Source: Dehalococcoidia bacterium (GTDB lineage: Bacteria > Chloroflexota > Dehalococcoidia > GIF9 > AB-539-J10). From it: 48,140 nt of DNA. Positions within the stretch are counted from its first letter, which is position 1. The number at the start of each line of letters is the position of its first letter. The notes beneath the pieces were generated by a model. The model made no database searches. It was not told the DNA's origin and saw only the letters and a program-made list of their open reading frames with translations. Made by a program: the position numbers and the translations under genes. Location: NCBI GenBank assembly GCA_003562475.1, contig PWUU01000106.1, positions 1 through 48,140 of the forward strand. The letters are read 5' to 3'. Positions 32,789 to 41,351 of this stretch are shown piece by piece.

Positions 32789-34159
32789 ATGCAGCAGACG
32801 GTGACGAGGGATGAACAGGTCATATGTGGCCAGGCCGGAAAGCTTAAGCAACTCATTAAGGACGGGGATTGGGACGACGTCCTGAAGCTCCTCTCGAGTC
32901 TACGTAAAGCAGATGAGGCGGGCCTGGTATGCCAGCTTGATCGGGACACCATCAAGGAGGTGCTCTCCCACCTCTCGGTAGAGGAGCTCGCCGGTCTGGT
33001 GGCAGCGATGCGTGAGGCGGACGTCTGCCTATTCTGTGAGGCAATTGACCCTCTCACACTGGCCGACGTGCTGGACGAGACGAATCCCGACTTCGCTGCG
33101 CACGTGCTACGCGAGCTACCACCTGAGACCGTGAAAGACGTGTTGCCGCAACTGAAGTACAGCGAGACAGTCAAGCCGTTGCTCCAGTACAAGCACGGTA
33201 CCGCCGGCGAGCATATGACCACTTCGTTTGTTGCGCTGGCGCAGGATATGACCGTTGACGATGCGATTGCCGCCATCAGGTCGGAGCAGCCCCGGCGCGA
33301 TACGGTGGACACGCTCTACGCTATGGACGCCCGGGGCAGGCTCCGTGGCGTGCTGACACTGCGTCAGCTCGTGCTCGCGCGGTCTGGAACCCGGCTGCGC
33401 ACACTGATGGAGAAGAACGTGCTCTCAGTGACAACCGACACCCCTGACCGTGAATGCGCGCGTATGATGAATCATTACAGCATCTCGTCACTCCCGGTGG
33501 TGGACGATTTGGGCCACATGGTCGGCGTCATCACGTTGAGGGAACTCCTGCATGTCACCCAGGAGCAAGCGACCGCAGACATGTACCACATGGTCGGCTT
33601 GAGCGAAGCGGAGCGGCTTTCGCGACCCTTGCGATACTCGGTGAAGAAGCGTCTGCCATGGCTTATCACCAGCCTGGGCATGGCGCTACTCTCGGGACTG
33701 GTGATTCACCAGTTCAGTGCGACGATCGGGGTAATTGTGGCTCTTGCAGCCTTCCTGCCCCTCATTTCGGCCCAGGGCACGAATGCAGCAGTCCAAACAG
33801 CAACTATTTTCGTGCGAAGCATCGCCCTGGGGGAACTACGCCAGCCCGTGGTGCGACGCGCCATCAACCGTGAGGCCGCGCTTGGAATCATCAACGGCGC
33901 GGCCATTGCTCTTGTTTCGGGAATCGTTGCCTACGTCTGGATGGGCGACCTCTGGCTGGCACAGGTGCTCGCCCTGGCGATGTTCCTGACAATGGGTCTC
34001 GCGGGATTTCTCGGCGCCTCAATCCCGCTGTTGTTGCGGCGTTCCGGCGCTGATCCCGCTCTCGGCTCCAGCGTGCTCCTGGCTACAGCAACCGACGTAA
34101 CAGGTTTCGTCTTTCTATTGGGAATCGCGACTGCTCTCATGCAGGTCACAGGAGCCTGA
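32789..34159 (+). CDS. mgtE: MgtE magnesium channel/transporter
   Basis: Magnesium uptake protein of the inner membrane, 456 residues, usual for the family. The N-terminal superhelical domain (about 15-130) has DVLDETNPDFAAHVLRELPP; the two CBS domains follow (HMTTSFVALAQDMTVDDAIA and LMEKNVLSVTTDTPDRECAR). The plug helix precedes five membrane segments. Pore features are LISAQGTNAAVQTATIFVRS and, near the end, TDVTGFVFLLGIA with the conserved Asp of the magnesium site. In known MgtE, cytosolic magnesium binding to the N and CBS domains closes the channel. The gene is alone; a hairpin precedes it. Confidence 0.95.
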   Translation: MQQTVTRDEQVICGQAGKLKQLIKDGDWDDVLKLLSSLRKADEAGLVCQLDRDTIKEVLSHLSVEELAGLVAAMREADVCLFCEAIDPLTLADVLDETNPDFAAHVLRELPPETVKDVLPQLKYSETVKPLLQYKHGTAGEHMTTSFVALAQDMTVDDAIAAIRSEQPRRDTVDTLYAMDARGRLRGVLTLRQLVLARSGTRLRTLMEKNVLSVTTDTPDRECARMMNHYSISSLPVVDDLGHMVGVITLRELLHVTQEQATADMYHMVGLSEAERLSRPLRYSVKKRLPWLITSLGMALLSGLVIHQFSATIGVIVALAAFLPLISAQGTNAAVQTATIFVRSIALGELRQPVVRRAINREAALGIINGAAIALVSGIVAYVWMGDLWLAQVLALAMFLTMGLAGFLGASIPLLLRRSGADPALGSSVLLATATDVTGFVFLLGIATALMQVTGA

Positions 34160-34193
34160 CGGACGAAGCACCTGCCAGATCTTGTCCAGCGAT

Positions 34194-34222
34194 TTGACAA
34201 ACCATGTGAGATAGTCTAACAT
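34194..34222 (+). promoter_or_regulatory. promoter of sigma factor gene
   Basis: TTGACA at 34194-34199, perfect -35, and TAACAT at 34217-34222, 17 bases on, as -10. Transcription should begin near 34229. The 11-mer CCTGCCAGATC occurs both at 34171-34181, before the -35, and at 34230-34240, at the start of the transcript. Confidence 0.7.
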
Positions 34223-34228
34223 GCAAAG

Positions 34229-34404
34229 TCCTGCCAGATCAGGCAGGTAAATAAGAGGAACCGCCCGATGGGACAACGTGCTATTTGCCCAAAGTCACAA
34301 TGTAGACGGAGTGCGTCCGGAGGTGACCGGACGTTTTGAAGAGTCGTCTCACGGACAGCCGTGCTGGCGGACTCTTCAAGGCATTGAGGGTCCGCCAAGT
34401 TTTT
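34229..34404 (+). promoter_or_regulatory. structured leader with terminator/antiterminator switch
   Basis: The leader of the sigma factor gene holds several stems. CCTGCC/GGCAGG is at 34230-34247, CGTCCGG/CCGGACG at 34314-34333, and TTGAAGAGTC (34336-34345) pairs with GACTCTTCAA (34370-34379) around a CACGG/CCGTG hairpin (34350-34363). The last long stem competes with an intrinsic terminator: TGGCGGAC (34365-34372) pairs with GTCCGCCA (34390-34397), extended inward by CTTCAA/TTGAGG with loop GGCA, and followed by AGTTTTT. Both need 34370-34379, so only one can form. This is the layout of an attenuator or riboswitch. The 5' part fits no riboswitch class I can recall. Confidence 0.75.
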
Positions 34405-34471
34405 AACGACTAACCGGATGGATGCAAACCGAAAAGGGTGTTTGGCCGTTGTACTGCAAGGAGGAGATGTG

Positions 34472-35908
34472 ATGGAAGAGGAAACCAGGATCGAAATACA
34501 GGACGAATTCGAGCCTGTCGCTACCGGAGTCTCGTCGGAAGATGAGCAGGAGACGGTCGCGTCAGAGACCCCATACGAGATGGACGATGATGAGTTCTCG
34601 GCGATGGTTGGCGCCAGAGACTATGAGTCCTCGGCAGATATCGAGCAGCTATGGATGCGCGAGATTGGCGCCGTTCGGTTGCTCAGCAACAAGGAGGTCG
34701 TGGGACTCGCGAGGACGGTGGAAGAAGGCGAGGTTCTCAATGAAGTCGAGCAGGCTTTCGCCCGAACGAATGGTGTGGCGCCGGACGCGCCACATATCGC
34801 GCTCGCACTTCTTGAGAGGGTTATTGACCTCGATGCAGTGGCCGGCGTAATGGCTGAGAAAGCCCGGGTGCCGGAGAAGAAGGGGCTTTTTGCCACCATA
34901 ACTGACCCTGCGTTTCGTGCACTGAGTGATGCGGTGTACAGCAAGGAACTCCTGGAGGAGCTTGCACCGGTTGCCGGCAACAGGGCAAGGATGGAGCATG
35001 CCGTTCGAGAACTGTCCGTAGCTGCGCGAATCCTACCTCACGAGGTCATCGAACTGGCGGGATCAGGCAAGAGAGCGAACGAATTGTCTAAGACCATCAC
35101 CGATGAGAGCTTCCTCGAGCGCCTGTACTCGGTGGAGCCGGAGCTGGAACAGCATTTTCGTGGCATCAGAGCACAGGCAAAGTCGGCACGTGATCAGTTG
35201 GTGCAGGCGAACATGCGATTGGTTGTGAGCGTCGCCAAGCGACACCTGAACTGGGGGCTGCCGTTACTTGACCTGGTTCAGGAGGGTGCCGTCGGCCTCA
35301 TGCGAGCTGTCGAGAAGTTCGAATACCGCAAGGGATACCGGTTCAGCACATATGCCACGTGGTGGATCATGCAGGCGGTACGTCGCGCTGTGGACGAGCA
35401 GGGCCGAATGATCCGCATTCCCGTACATATGGCGGAGAAGATGCACAAGCTCAACCGAACGCGACGTGATCTCACAATGTCGAGCGGTCGTCAGGCCACC
35501 GCCGAAGAGCTGGGAGAGGCCATGGAGACGTCGCCTGAGTTCGTTGAGATGCTCGAAGACCTGCAGCACTTGCAACCGCTGTCGCTCGACCTGCCGGTTG
35601 GCGAGGATGGAGATACGTCGCTGGGAGACCTTGTTGAAGATGACTCAGCTCCTGCACCAGAGGATGTGGCGTCGAACAGCGTGCTGCGCGACCAGATTCG
35701 CGAGATGCTGAAGGCGCTTCCAGAGCGCGAGCGTAAGATAATCGAGCTCCGCTTTGGATTGGTGGACGGCAAGGAGTGGACGCTCGAAGAGGTGGGAAAG
35801 ACGCTGAACCTTACGCGCGAACGTATCCGCCAGCTGGAGAAGGGTGCACTCAGAAAGCTGCGAAAGCCCAGCACAGCCCGCCGGCTGGTAGGAGCGCTGG
35901 ACTACTAG
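34472..35908 (+). CDS. rpoD: RNA polymerase sigma factor, principal (RpoD/SigA) type
   Basis: Directs RNA polymerase to -35/-10 promoters. Read from ATG 34472 with AAGGAGGAG eight bases upstream it has 478 residues; ATG 34418 in the same frame has no such site. Region 1.2 is WMREIGAVRLLSNKEVVGLA. A spacer of about 140 residues follows, then region 2 (ANMRLVVSVAKRHLNWGLPL, DLVQEGAVGLMRAVEKF, YRFSTYATWWIMQAVRRAV). Region 3 has IRIPVHMAEKMHKL, and region 4 has ALPERERKIIELRFGL with the helix-turn-helix TLEEVGKTLNLTRERIRQLE. All parts of a primary or near-primary sigma are intact. It may be the housekeeping factor or a close RpoD paralog. Its leader suggests control by attenuation. Confidence 0.93.
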   Translation: MEEETRIEIQDEFEPVATGVSSEDEQETVASETPYEMDDDEFSAMVGARDYESSADIEQLWMREIGAVRLLSNKEVVGLARTVEEGEVLNEVEQAFARTNGVAPDAPHIALALLERVIDLDAVAGVMAEKARVPEKKGLFATITDPAFRALSDAVYSKELLEELAPVAGNRARMEHAVRELSVAARILPHEVIELAGSGKRANELSKTITDESFLERLYSVEPELEQHFRGIRAQAKSARDQLVQANMRLVVSVAKRHLNWGLPLLDLVQEGAVGLMRAVEKFEYRKGYRFSTYATWWIMQAVRRAVDEQGRMIRIPVHMAEKMHKLNRTRRDLTMSSGRQATAEELGEAMETSPEFVEMLEDLQHLQPLSLDLPVGEDGDTSLGDLVEDDSAPAPEDVASNSVLRDQIREMLKALPERERKIIELRFGLVDGKEWTLEEVGKTLNLTRERIRQLEKGALRKLRKPSTARRLVGALDY

Positions 35909-35927
35909 AGACACGGGATCGTTATCT

Positions 35928-35961
35928 CGCGGGGCGGCGCTACGCCGCCCCGCGTTTCTCT
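35928..35961 (+). terminator. intrinsic terminator after sigma factor
   Basis: CGCGGGGCGGCG and CGCCGCCCCGCG form a perfect 12-bp stem around CTA, followed by TTTCTCT, 19 bases after the stop. It also lies before the end of the convergent tatD remnant and may serve both. Confidence 0.85.
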
Positions 35962-36000
35962 ATCTCAAGGCCACCGACGGAGCCTGGAGTCCCGCGCTCA

Positions 36001-36815
36001 TCACGCCTGATCGCTCCGCAACATGCGTGACAGCCTCATGAGCCGGCCATCATCGCCAACTACACGCAGCATATTCTCACGAACTCGCGCCCCCATATCA
36101 GCCTCATCAAGACCGCGCACAATCGCCAGCGCCTGCAGCACCGGTCGCACAAGGTCCGGCATCGCAGGCTCACCAAAGATCCACTGCGACCCGCCGGGAT
36201 TATCCGTCTCCGTCAACACCTGGGACGTAGGAACGACGCGGGCAATTGATTGAATGAAACCGGAGGATAGCAACTCACCACCAAACGTGAACAGGTAACC
36301 CCGTAGGATCATGCGCTTCAGTGGCTCGGCAGGTCCAGAGTACCAGTGGATGATGGCTCTCCGGATGTCATAGCGCTCCAGCAGTTCCAGGACTTCCATC
36401 TCCGCACCGGATGTGTGCACATTGACAATCTTGTCCTGCTCTTTCGCTGCAGACAGAAAGAACTCCAGCACTCGTTCCTGGGAGTCGTACAGCGTCGCGT
36501 CGTGCACGTTGCGAAAATCCAGTCCGATCTCGCCGAACATGGGGCTCTGCTGAAGCACAGGCTCCAATTCGTCAAGGCCTGTCACGAAGTAGTGAGCATT
36601 CCACGGGTGGACACCGAGCGTGGCAAGTACCCACGGCGAGCGTCCTTGAATCTCCAGTGCACGTTCGTACGCGCCGGGGCCATTGCGGTACTGATGCTGG
36701 CAATGCGCTCGTCTTCCAACTGCTGAAGCACAGCGCCAAGCCACGTGCCCGGGTACTCGTCGAGATGTGCGTGAGCGTCGACGTAGACCGGCCGCGCAAG
36801 AGCCGCCTTATCCAT
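36001..36815 (-). pseudogene. tatD: TatD-family metal-dependent hydrolase, frameshifted
   Basis: The N-terminal part in one frame (from ATG 36815) has VYVDAHAHLDEYPGTWL, the metal-binding HxH of TatD. Near 36682-36690 the homology passes to another frame, which continues NGPGAYERALEIQ, LATLGVHPWNAHYF, MFGEIGLDF, VNVHTSG, IIHWYSG and LTETDNPGG up to 36001. One missing base at that point explains the change. All metal ligands of the family are present on the two pieces, so the break may be recent or a sequencing error. Members act as DNases or D-aminoacyl-tRNA deacylases. It is transcribed toward the sigma factor gene. Confidence 0.8.
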
Positions 36816-36927
36816 AGTGCATCTATTGTCCGTGCCACCCCTCAGTACACCAGGCCCAACCAGTACATGGAGCAGGCGCGTGGAGCTATCTGTCCACGCC
36901 CCCGCGTCGGCAAGGTACAGGTCAAAG

Positions 36928-37302
36928 CTACGCCAGAGGCCTCTCTATCTCGTCTACCTTTTCGGGCGTCAGTGGCAATTCTGCCTGCTCGACCACCGAC
37001 GTCAGTGCCAGCAGGTTCTCGTCCGAAACCAGGTTCTCCGTCGACATCTCGATGCACAATCGCTCACCGGTTCCTGCGTCCCTGAGCATGCTCAACTCCT
37101 GCTTTCTGGTCTCCTCCGGTCCCAGCGCGTAGACAGATCCCGGGAACCCTGTCCATATGACCTTGCCCGGCCACGCGGCCAGTGCCTCACCTATCGAGAG
37201 ATCGCCCATGGGCGGCACGAGGAGCGGCTCGATGACGTCGACTGAAGACAGTATTCCCAACTGCCACGACACAAGACCGCACTCACTGAACAGGATGCTC
37301 AA
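36928..37302 (-). pseudogene. C-terminal fragment of uroporphyrinogen decarboxylase-like gene
   Basis: A 124-residue frame resembling only the last third of the URO-D/methyltransferase-A superfamily: SECGLVSWQLGILSSVDVIE, PPMGDLSIGEALAAWPGKV, TGFPGSVYALGPEE, and a typical helical end. In full proteins of about 330-380 residues an N-terminal barrel half with substrate contacts precedes this, and it is absent here; upstream comes a different gene within 60 bases. I take it as a remnant. In corrinoid metabolism such proteins act as methyltransferases, but no partner gene is nearby. Confidence 0.65.
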
Positions 37303-37355
37303 GCACGAACACCCCGGTAGAGCGTCTGCAGTTCCCTACCGGGAACAGGCCAGCA

Positions 37356-37742
37356 TTATCCGATGAGCCCCAGGATGCCGATGACGATCAGGTAGATCGC
37401 GACGGTATAGTTGAGCAGGCGGGGCATCACCAGGATCAGGATTCCAGCTATCAGCGCCACCAATGGTGCCAGAGAGAAACCGGCCCCGATGAGTCCCAGC
37501 ACGCCGACCACAATAAGGTAGACTGCTACTATGAAGTTGAAGAAACCCGGGGCCAGGAGGATCAGAATGCCGGCCACCAGCGCAAGCACAGCCAGTGCCG
37601 TTCCGCCGGGCGCAATAAGCCCCAAAATGCCGATGACAATCAGGTAGATCGCCGCGATGTAATTCAGAAGTCGAGGCCTCAGAAGGATCAGAATACCCGC
37701 CACCAGCGCGAGCACCGCCATCAACGGACCGACTGCAGTCAT
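37356..37742 (-). CDS. membrane protein with three DUF3096-like repeats
   Basis: A 128-residue, almost fully hydrophobic protein made of three tandem units of about 43 residues. Each holds ALVAGILIL (or ALIAGILIL), a turn with P-x-x-x-N-(Y/F) and (A/V)IYLIVIGILGLI or a close variant. Each unit gives two membrane helices, so six in all. The usual DUF3096 protein is a single unit of about 50 residues. The DNA repeats are also similar, so the triplication is fairly recent or kept alike by conversion. The start has an SD-like GGGAGGTGA. The function is unknown. Confidence 0.85.
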   Translation of the reverse strand: MTAVGPLMAVLALVAGILILLRPRLLNYIAAIYLIVIGILGLIAPGGTALAVLALVAGILILLAPGFFNFIVAVYLIVVGVLGLIGAGFSLAPLVALIAGILILVMPRLLNYTVAIYLIVIGILGLIG

Positions 37743-37903
37743 TCACTCACCTCCCGTTCGGAGTCACTCCCACGGTACCACAGAGGAGTCTACAAATCCA
37801 TTTGCAGTGCAGTCTCATGCCGCCACACCGACACTTCGCCAGATCCACTATCCAACAGGGAACCCGTGTTGATCGACAGTCCAGCACCATCCCCCAAACC
37901 CAC

Positions 37904-38692
37904 TCACTCACCAAGTCCTGCAACCTCGTCCGGTGTCATTCCCTTTGGCTCATACCCGGAAGTCACGCACAGCAGGAAGACCTCGGCGGCCTTCTCCAGA
38001 AGGTCTGTAACATCAAATGCCTCGAATACATCGCAGCCGATGGCAATACAACCATGGCGTTCCCAGATGACTGCGCGACGACCTCTCAGCAGGTCCACGG
38101 TACGCTCTGCCAGTTGCTCGCTGCCCATTGGCATGTATCGGGTCATGCCTATGCCCTCCATGAGAAAGAGCTTCGCCGTTGTCTGTGATGTTTGCAGGAC
38201 CCGGACGAAGTCGGGATTGCGGTATTCCGGTAGATGGGTCATGGCGATGAGATGCTGGGGGTGTGTATGGAGCACCGCTCTCTGGGGCAGTTCCTTTTCC
38301 TGAAGATAGGCATGGATCCTCAGATGAGGGATCATCTCTATAGTCGGACTTCCTCCTCCCTCTCCGCCCCAGAGCACCCGGTAGTGGTCACCACCGCTGG
38401 AGATCTGCATGAGGATTAACGTTTGTTCCGGCCGTCGTGGTAAATCGCGGAAGCGTGAACCGCTCACTGTGATGAACAGTGTCCGACCCGCCAGGTTCGG
38501 CAACGTCAGTGGAAGAGGAGTGTCCGGTGCATCAGATGATGAGAATTCCCCGGCACCGACAGACCCGGTGACATCGAGCGAAAGGTTGCCCCCGCTTGAG
38601 GCGCACCAGCCGCTCTCCCAGATATACAGCGATACTTCGGCGATATCCTCAACAATCTGCCTGAGTTCGGCTCCCAGTTCCATCTTCTTCAT
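37904..38692 (-). CDS. class II aldolase, rhamnulose-1-phosphate aldolase-like
   Basis: Zinc-dependent aldolase family protein of 262 residues from ATG 38692 (GGAGGTG nine bases upstream). The N-terminal part has SGWCASSGGNLSLDV, the phosphate-binding region of the family. The zinc histidines are in AVLHTHPQHLIAMTH and the third in IWERHGCIAIG. Length and the GTRYMPxGS-like stretch GMTRYMPMGSEQLAERT recall RhaD, which splits L-rhamnulose-1-phosphate into DHAP and lactaldehyde. No rhamnose or fucose gene is adjacent, so the substrate is open. It follows the hydroxyacid dehydrogenase gene on the same strand after a 265-base gap. Confidence 0.78.
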   Translation of the reverse strand: MKKMELGAELRQIVEDIAEVSLYIWESGWCASSGGNLSLDVTGSVGAGEFSSSDAPDTPLPLTLPNLAGRTLFITVSGSRFRDLPRRPEQTLILMQISSGGDHYRVLWGGEGGGSPTIEMIPHLRIHAYLQEKELPQRAVLHTHPQHLIAMTHLPEYRNPDFVRVLQTSQTTAKLFLMEGIGMTRYMPMGSEQLAERTVDLLRGRRAVIWERHGCIAIGCDVFEAFDVTDLLEKAAEVFLLCVTSGYEPKGMTPDEVAGLGE

Positions 38693-38957
38693 GAAGCCGC
38701 ACCTCCGTCGCATCTACAGTATACCTGTCCGGACTGGAACAGTGGTCCGAAAAGAGCATGGAACGTTGAGCAACTACGGGCAGATTCTGGAAGAGACGAA
38801 GACGTCTGGCGGTATCCACGCGTCTGTGGATGCCGAAGTCCATCGTACCGAACCGCACTGTCGCTCCCGCCTGACCCATCTCACCAGCCATCTACACGGT
38901 CGGCTCCTGTGGCAAACCAACGGTGACACCAATCAGTCTCTCCAGCAGAGACACATG

Positions 38958-39998
38958 TCATGCTATTGAATCTCGCATCTCGCCCCATCGCTGCACGAAC
39001 CTCACCTTCGCCTGCGGGTTCACGAGCGCAACCGGCCACTCGCCACGCAGGACGCGAGACACTTCCTCAGCAGGCCGTCGCCACTGCTCCTCAAACGATT
39101 CCGGAGAGAAGAAGGCATAGTGCCCAGTACAGATGACGTTGTCAAGGGACAACAATGGGTTATCTTCCGGTGGTTCGGTTGTCAGGACATCCAGCGCCGC
39201 CATCGCCACGCGGCCCCCGGTGAGTGCCTTGTAAAGCGCTTCTTCATCTATGAATCCTCCCCGCGCCGTATTAATGAGACACGCGGTCGGTTTCATTGCC
39301 TTGAACGCTTCAAGGTTGAAGACATGTTCCGTCTCAGGGGAGAACGCGGCATGCATGGAGAGAAAATCGGACTCTCTAAGAAGCGTTGTCCAGTCGACCA
39401 GTTCCACTCCCCTCCCCGACGCCGATGCCCTGTCCACATATGGATCACAGGCAATGATTCTGAGCCCGAAACATTTCGCCTTGGAAACAAGCGCTCTCCC
39501 AATGGCGCCAAATCCGAACAGCCCCAGTGTCCGTCCGCGCAGCCTGCCTATGCCCGGCCGAATTGACTCCTTGATCTCCTGAGAACGCGGCCCAAAACCC
39601 CACCCGGCATTCGCAACCGCGCGATTAAGGGCGACGATCCTCCTCGAACACGCGAGCACCAGCGCCATGGTGTGATCGGTGACTTCCTCGATACAGTAGC
39701 CGGGTACATTCGTCACGAGAATGCCGCGCTCCGTCGCAGCGACCGTGTCGATGCTGTCATACCCTATCTGCGTCCCGCTGATTATGCGGCATCGTTGGAG
39801 GTTCTCGATAACCCGGCGTGTTATTGGCCGTTGGCTCCCCTCGACAATAATGGCATCGGCTTCGCGCGCCAGCTCAACAACGTCTCTCTCCTCAGGACAT
39901 TCACGGCCTGCGAACTCCGCTCCTATCTCGGCAAACATCTGAGGGTACTTCGTCGCCTCGTGCACCACTGCCATCGGCAATACCACAAGAAAACCCAT
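38958..39998 (-). CDS. D-isomer-specific 2-hydroxyacid dehydrogenase
   Basis: NAD(P)-dependent oxidoreductase of 346 residues from ATG 39998 (GGGAGGAG upstream). The Rossmann part shows LGLFGFGAIGRALVSKAKCF. The catalytic Arg and Glu regions are NTARGGFIDEEALYKAL and TEPPEDNPLL, and the His of the family is in NVICTGHYAFFSPES, where HxAxxS is usual. The N-terminal half has SGTQIGYDSIDTVAATERGI with VTNVPGYCIEEVTDH. It belongs to the CtBP/phosphoglycerate-dehydrogenase-like branch. The substrate is unknown. It may work with the aldolase downstream or with the keto-acid oxidoreductase upstream. Confidence 0.9.
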   Translation of the reverse strand: MGFLVVLPMAVVHEATKYPQMFAEIGAEFAGRECPEERDVVELAREADAIIVEGSQRPITRRVIENLQRCRIISGTQIGYDSIDTVAATERGILVTNVPGYCIEEVTDHTMALVLACSRRIVALNRAVANAGWGFGPRSQEIKESIRPGIGRLRGRTLGLFGFGAIGRALVSKAKCFGLRIIACDPYVDRASASGRGVELVDWTTLLRESDFLSMHAAFSPETEHVFNLEAFKAMKPTACLINTARGGFIDEEALYKALTGGRVAMAALDVLTTEPPEDNPLLSLDNVICTGHYAFFSPESFEEQWRRPAEEVSRVLRGEWPVALVNPQAKVRFVQRWGEMRDSIA

Positions 39999-40051
39999 AC
40001 TCGCTCCTCCCCCGGGCATGTTCACGACTTGCGCGCCCGCCAATCTCACAA

Positions 40052-40300
40052 TCAGTCTTCGGACACAGCTTCCTCCGGAAGGCTTGGCTCATGTCCACGC
40101 TGACGCAGTATGTGCTGGGCCTCCCGGCCCTCGGCGGCCAGTTTGCGCAACCGCCGAATCTCCCAGGGAGCCACGCCGCCGTCCTCAAGACGTCTCTCAG
40201 CGGAGAGTCCGTCCCTGACCTTCTTCTGCAGGGCCGCCCTGTTCTCAGAAGGGACCCCAGGCACAGCCTGTTCCGGCAACCTCTCTATTTCGTCAACCAT
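40052..40300 (-). CDS. small charged protein, unknown function
   Basis: An 82-residue protein from ATG 40300, six bases after GGAGGG. It is rich in Arg, Glu and Lys and should be helical: ENRAALQKKVRDGLSAERRL and PWEIRRLRKLAAEGREAQHI. No membrane segment, zinc site or known family is seen. It is 53 bases before the dehydrogenase start and probably on the same transcript. The good ribosome-binding site argues that it is real. Confidence 0.55.
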   Translation of the reverse strand: MVDEIERLPEQAVPGVPSENRAALQKKVRDGLSAERRLEDGGVAPWEIRRLRKLAAEGREAQHILRQRGHEPSLPEEAVSED

Positions 40301-40474
40301 TTCGTCCCTCCTATTGCGAGCACAACTGCCCGGATCAATGAGGCCGTTCACGGCGGAGCATACCACAGCCCTCATCACGTTGCGAACAACATTCACGCTT
40401 CTATTCAGCAGCTGCGTCCTCTGCGTGACCAACATACGGATACTCGCGCCAGGAGAAGGGCCGTTCTGTTGCGG

Positions 40475-41270
40475 TCAGGCAGATGCCAATCGAAACGGAA
40501 GGTGCGAAGGAGCACAAGTCGTAATGCGTGCATCAACACAGCACAGTGCCGCTCCGTGCCCCTTCACGGGATTGAGATCCATCTTGCGGATCACAGGGAA
40601 GCCGGTAACCAGCAGCGCCACCCGAATCAGCATGTCCGCCAGCAGGTCTGTATCCATGCCCTGCTGACTACGGATACCGGCAATGAGCGGGAACGCACGC
40701 AGTGCACGCATTATCTCCGTCGCCTCCTCTCTCGGAAGGGACGCGAGACGAACAAGAACGCCGAGGGGTGGGTCAGCACCTCCACTTACAGCAGCTTGAT
40801 ACTGGAGCTACCCTGATCCTGCGTTTCCTCGTAGAGTCGTAGCAGGTCGATTACGCCGGTCTGTGCGGAGTTGCCGACATTCGGTAGCGAGTTGAACTGC
40901 AATCCGCGCTGCATCGCCATCTCGTACACGAAGTCCATAGGTAGCGCCGGAGCCGCTCCGAATTCAGCGCTCAGGATGAAAACGGCCCTGGTGCCTTTCG
41001 CAGCCATCTCTGAGAGCGTCTGCCGAACCGGTCTCGCGGGTATGGCAATGAACGCGAGTTCAGGGACAACAGGGAGATCATGGACCGACGGATACGCACA
41101 GACGCCCTGAACCTTGCGGGCACCTGGATTCACCGGCAGCAACCGGCCTGAATATCCGCGAAGCAGGATGTTGCGCATGAGCTTGCCACGAGGCTTGGAG
41201 GTATCTTCGCTCGCTCCAACCACGACAATGCTCGCGGGATCGAGCAGTGTGTGCAGGGTAGCTGCTGCAC
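40475..41270 (-). pseudogene. remnant of ADP-forming acyl-CoA synthetase
   Basis: The first part has the CoA-binding domain of the alpha subunit: LLDPASIVVVGASED, then GYSGRLLPVNPGARKVQG, then LAFIAIPARPV. It jumps from ILSAEFGAAP to FNSLPNVGNSAQTGVIDLL, skipping residues, and stops at 40786. In another frame the C-terminal ATP-grasp part of the beta subunit follows (PLGVLVRLASLPREEATEIM, FPVIRKMDLNPV, AVDARI-like end). The middle half of the approximately 700-residue enzyme is gone, and no start codon precedes LLDPAS. Such enzymes convert acyl-CoA from the keto-acid oxidoreductase to acid and ATP; the next gene upstream is that oxidoreductase. Confidence 0.8.
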
Positions 41271-41351
41271 TTATGTGTCATTCCGCAGGTCAGGAGATCT
41301 GCACCTCCAAACCGCCCGCTCCTCTACTTCGGAGTCGCCCGGCTCCCCCCA

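Noticed and set aside
34229..34404. Known riboswitch classes (TPP, cobalamin, SAM, M-box, yybP-ykoY, c-di-GMP, T-box, 6S RNA)
   Set aside because: None of the core motifs I can recall is present, so no class name is given.
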